A DNA stretch of 59,142 nucleotides, taken from assembly GCA_937995345.1 (NCBI GenBank), contig CALKKS010000025.1, positions 1-59,142 on the forward strand, written 5' to 3'. Position numbers and translations under genes: made by a program. The notes under the pieces were generated by a model. That model worked only from the letters and a program-made list of their open reading frames with translations, was not told the origin of the DNA and ran no database searches. Shown here one piece after another: positions 58,334 to 59,142 of the stretch (its first letter is position 1; every line of letters begins with the position of its first letter). The DNA is from an uncultured Collinsella sp. GTDB taxonomy: Bacteria; Actinomycetota; Coriobacteriia; Coriobacteriales; Coriobacteriaceae.

Positions 58334-59142
58334 TTAGTATCCAACAGACTGCCATGTGACCGTTCCTTTCGCCCGCGTGCCGTCCGCTTTCAGCAGTTCC
58401 ACCGTGAAATAGTAGCCGTCCTTGTCCCTGCTGATCTCCGCGACGTTCGGCAGGATTGTGCCGTCCGCCGTACTGCCGCCGCGCAATGTCACCGTGACTT
58501 CCGGCTTCGTGTAGTAGTGCTTCGAGAAGCGCACCATCGTCGCGGTACTCGTGTCCGTGATGACCGCTGTACCCCTGTCCACCGTATCGTCGATATCGAC
58601 ATGCACGACGACGTTGTAGACCGCCGGTTCAGCGCCAAGTGAGCCCGGCATGACTGCCAAGCGGACGAGTGCCTTCTGATACTCATACTCACCGACGATG
58701 TACGGGATGAACCGCTCGTAGCCAGTCGGCTGATTAACGAGCTGCTGGAACTCGTCTGCCGTCATGCCGCCTTTTCGGACGGCTACTTCTTCAATGATGC
58801 CATCGAGCGCACGCAAGAAACGGTCATCTACGGCCACAGCCTCGCTGTAACCACCGCCCAAATCACGTCGCATATGCTCGTATAGGCTAGCCTTCTCCGC
58901 GAACGTGCGGAACGTCTGAGCGCGATGATGCTGCCGCTCCGTCGTGCCAATCTGCTCTGCCGTAGGCTTGTACACATCAGCCGCGCGGTGTTCGCTTGTC
59001 CGTATCGTCTCAAACTTGCCTGCCGTCACATGATTGTCCTCGTCATCGTCGAGGCTGGCCGACTCGCTCCACGTCCTCTTGAACGCCGCCGCACGCAGAG
59101 ACGCGTCGAGGATGCCGAGCTGTTCCGCTGTCATCTTGCCCA
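58334..59142 (-). CDS. Virion/tail protein, 3' part of the gene crossing the window ends
   Basis: Continues the frame from position 1. Taken alone it could start at ATG 59134, but no ribosome site precedes it and the upstream frame is open across the join. The sequence shows a helical region (AEQIGTTERQHHRAQTFRTF) and a C-terminal beta region (DGYYFTVELLKADGTRAKGT) that resembles phage tail proteins with phage-decoration folds. It ends 12 bp before the tail-fibre start. Confidence 0.8.
   Translation of the reverse strand, partial: GKMTAEQLGILDASLRAAAFKRTWSESASLDDDEDNHVTAGKFETIRTSEHRAADVYKPTAEQIGTTERQHHRAQTFRTFAEKASLYEHMRRDLGGGYSEAVAVDDRFLRALDGIIEEVAVRKGGMTADEFQQLVNQPTGYERFIPYIVGEYEYQKALVRLAVMPGSLGAEPAVYNVVVHVDIDDTVDRGTAVITDTSTATMVRFSKHYYTKPEVTVTLRGGSTADGTILPNVAEISRDKDGYYFTVELLKADGTRAKGTVTWQSVGY
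59088..59125. repeat. Right copy of the 38-bp direct repeat
   Basis: Identical to 18-55; see that entry. Encodes the second EQLGILDASLRAA motif of the 422-residue protein. Confidence 0.85.

Overview
The window reads as the complete genome of one temperate, podovirus-like phage. It may be extrachromosomal or an assembled, circularised prophage. No host chromosomal genes are visible. The two ends belong together: a reading frame running off position 1 on the minus strand continues in frame at 59142, and joining them gives one 422-residue virion protein. The structural set (P22-like portal, scaffold, SU10/P22-type capsid protein, gp10-like stabilisation protein, GNAT-like protein, large internal proteins, and no tape measure, sheath or tail-tube genes) points to a short-tailed phage. 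The host is probably a Bacillota member. A Negativicutes gut bacterium is plausible, but that is a weak inference from gene content and strong Shine-Dalgarno sites.

Layout, reading mostly on the minus strand. (i) Late operon: it starts at promoter-like sequences near 13.4 and 12.8 kb, just downstream of an ArpU/RinA-like regulator gene, and runs through tiny membrane proteins, a DUF4406-type protein, the terminase subunits (the large one carrying a class-3 intein), portal, scaffold, capsid, connectors and tail proteins. It crosses the join at 1/59142 and continues through tail fibres, a tail-associated GH25 enzyme, gp10-like and GNAT-like proteins, ejection proteins, a giant 3511-residue polyvalent protein, and the lysis cassette, ending at a terminator near 36.1 kb. 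(ii) Early operon, 27.9 to 13.5 kb: BRO-N antirepressor, small membrane and zinc proteins, Gp157, an Erf annealing protein, an HNHc_6-type nuclease, a replisome organiser with internal iterons, a DnaC-type loader, SSB, RusA, a MazG-like protein, a tandem set of Cys4 mini-proteins, a polynucleotide-kinase-like protein and the late regulator. (iii) Lysogeny and accessory region, 28 to 36 kb, mostly plus strand: divergent Cro/CI promoters with TTAGCTAA-like operators, an ImmA-type peptidase, a surface/membrane gene split by an IS200/IS605 element, a 316-residue unknown protein, HicAB, two copies of a small structured RNA, a tyrosine integrase and an attP-like region.

The most striking structures are: (a) a shufflon-like array of four alternative receptor-binding tips for the tail fibre (56.4 to 57.2 kb), two facing each way, each beginning with or near CAGTGGGGAAA; (b) a degenerate GGCNN pentanucleotide array of about 420 nt with more than 70 GG tracts on one strand; (c) a duplicated ~140-155 nt RNA gene, each copy with its own extended -10 and terminator, flanking the unknown-protein/HicAB cassette; (d) an HNH gene inserted at the start of ssb, leaving ssb with no canonical start codon; (e) a class-3 intein in the terminase Walker A motif; and (f) an IS605 element whose removal exactly restores a 441-codon frame and so predicts its TnpB target motif and guide. 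All assignments come from reading the sequence by eye. Family names rest on recalled motifs and synteny; no search was run.
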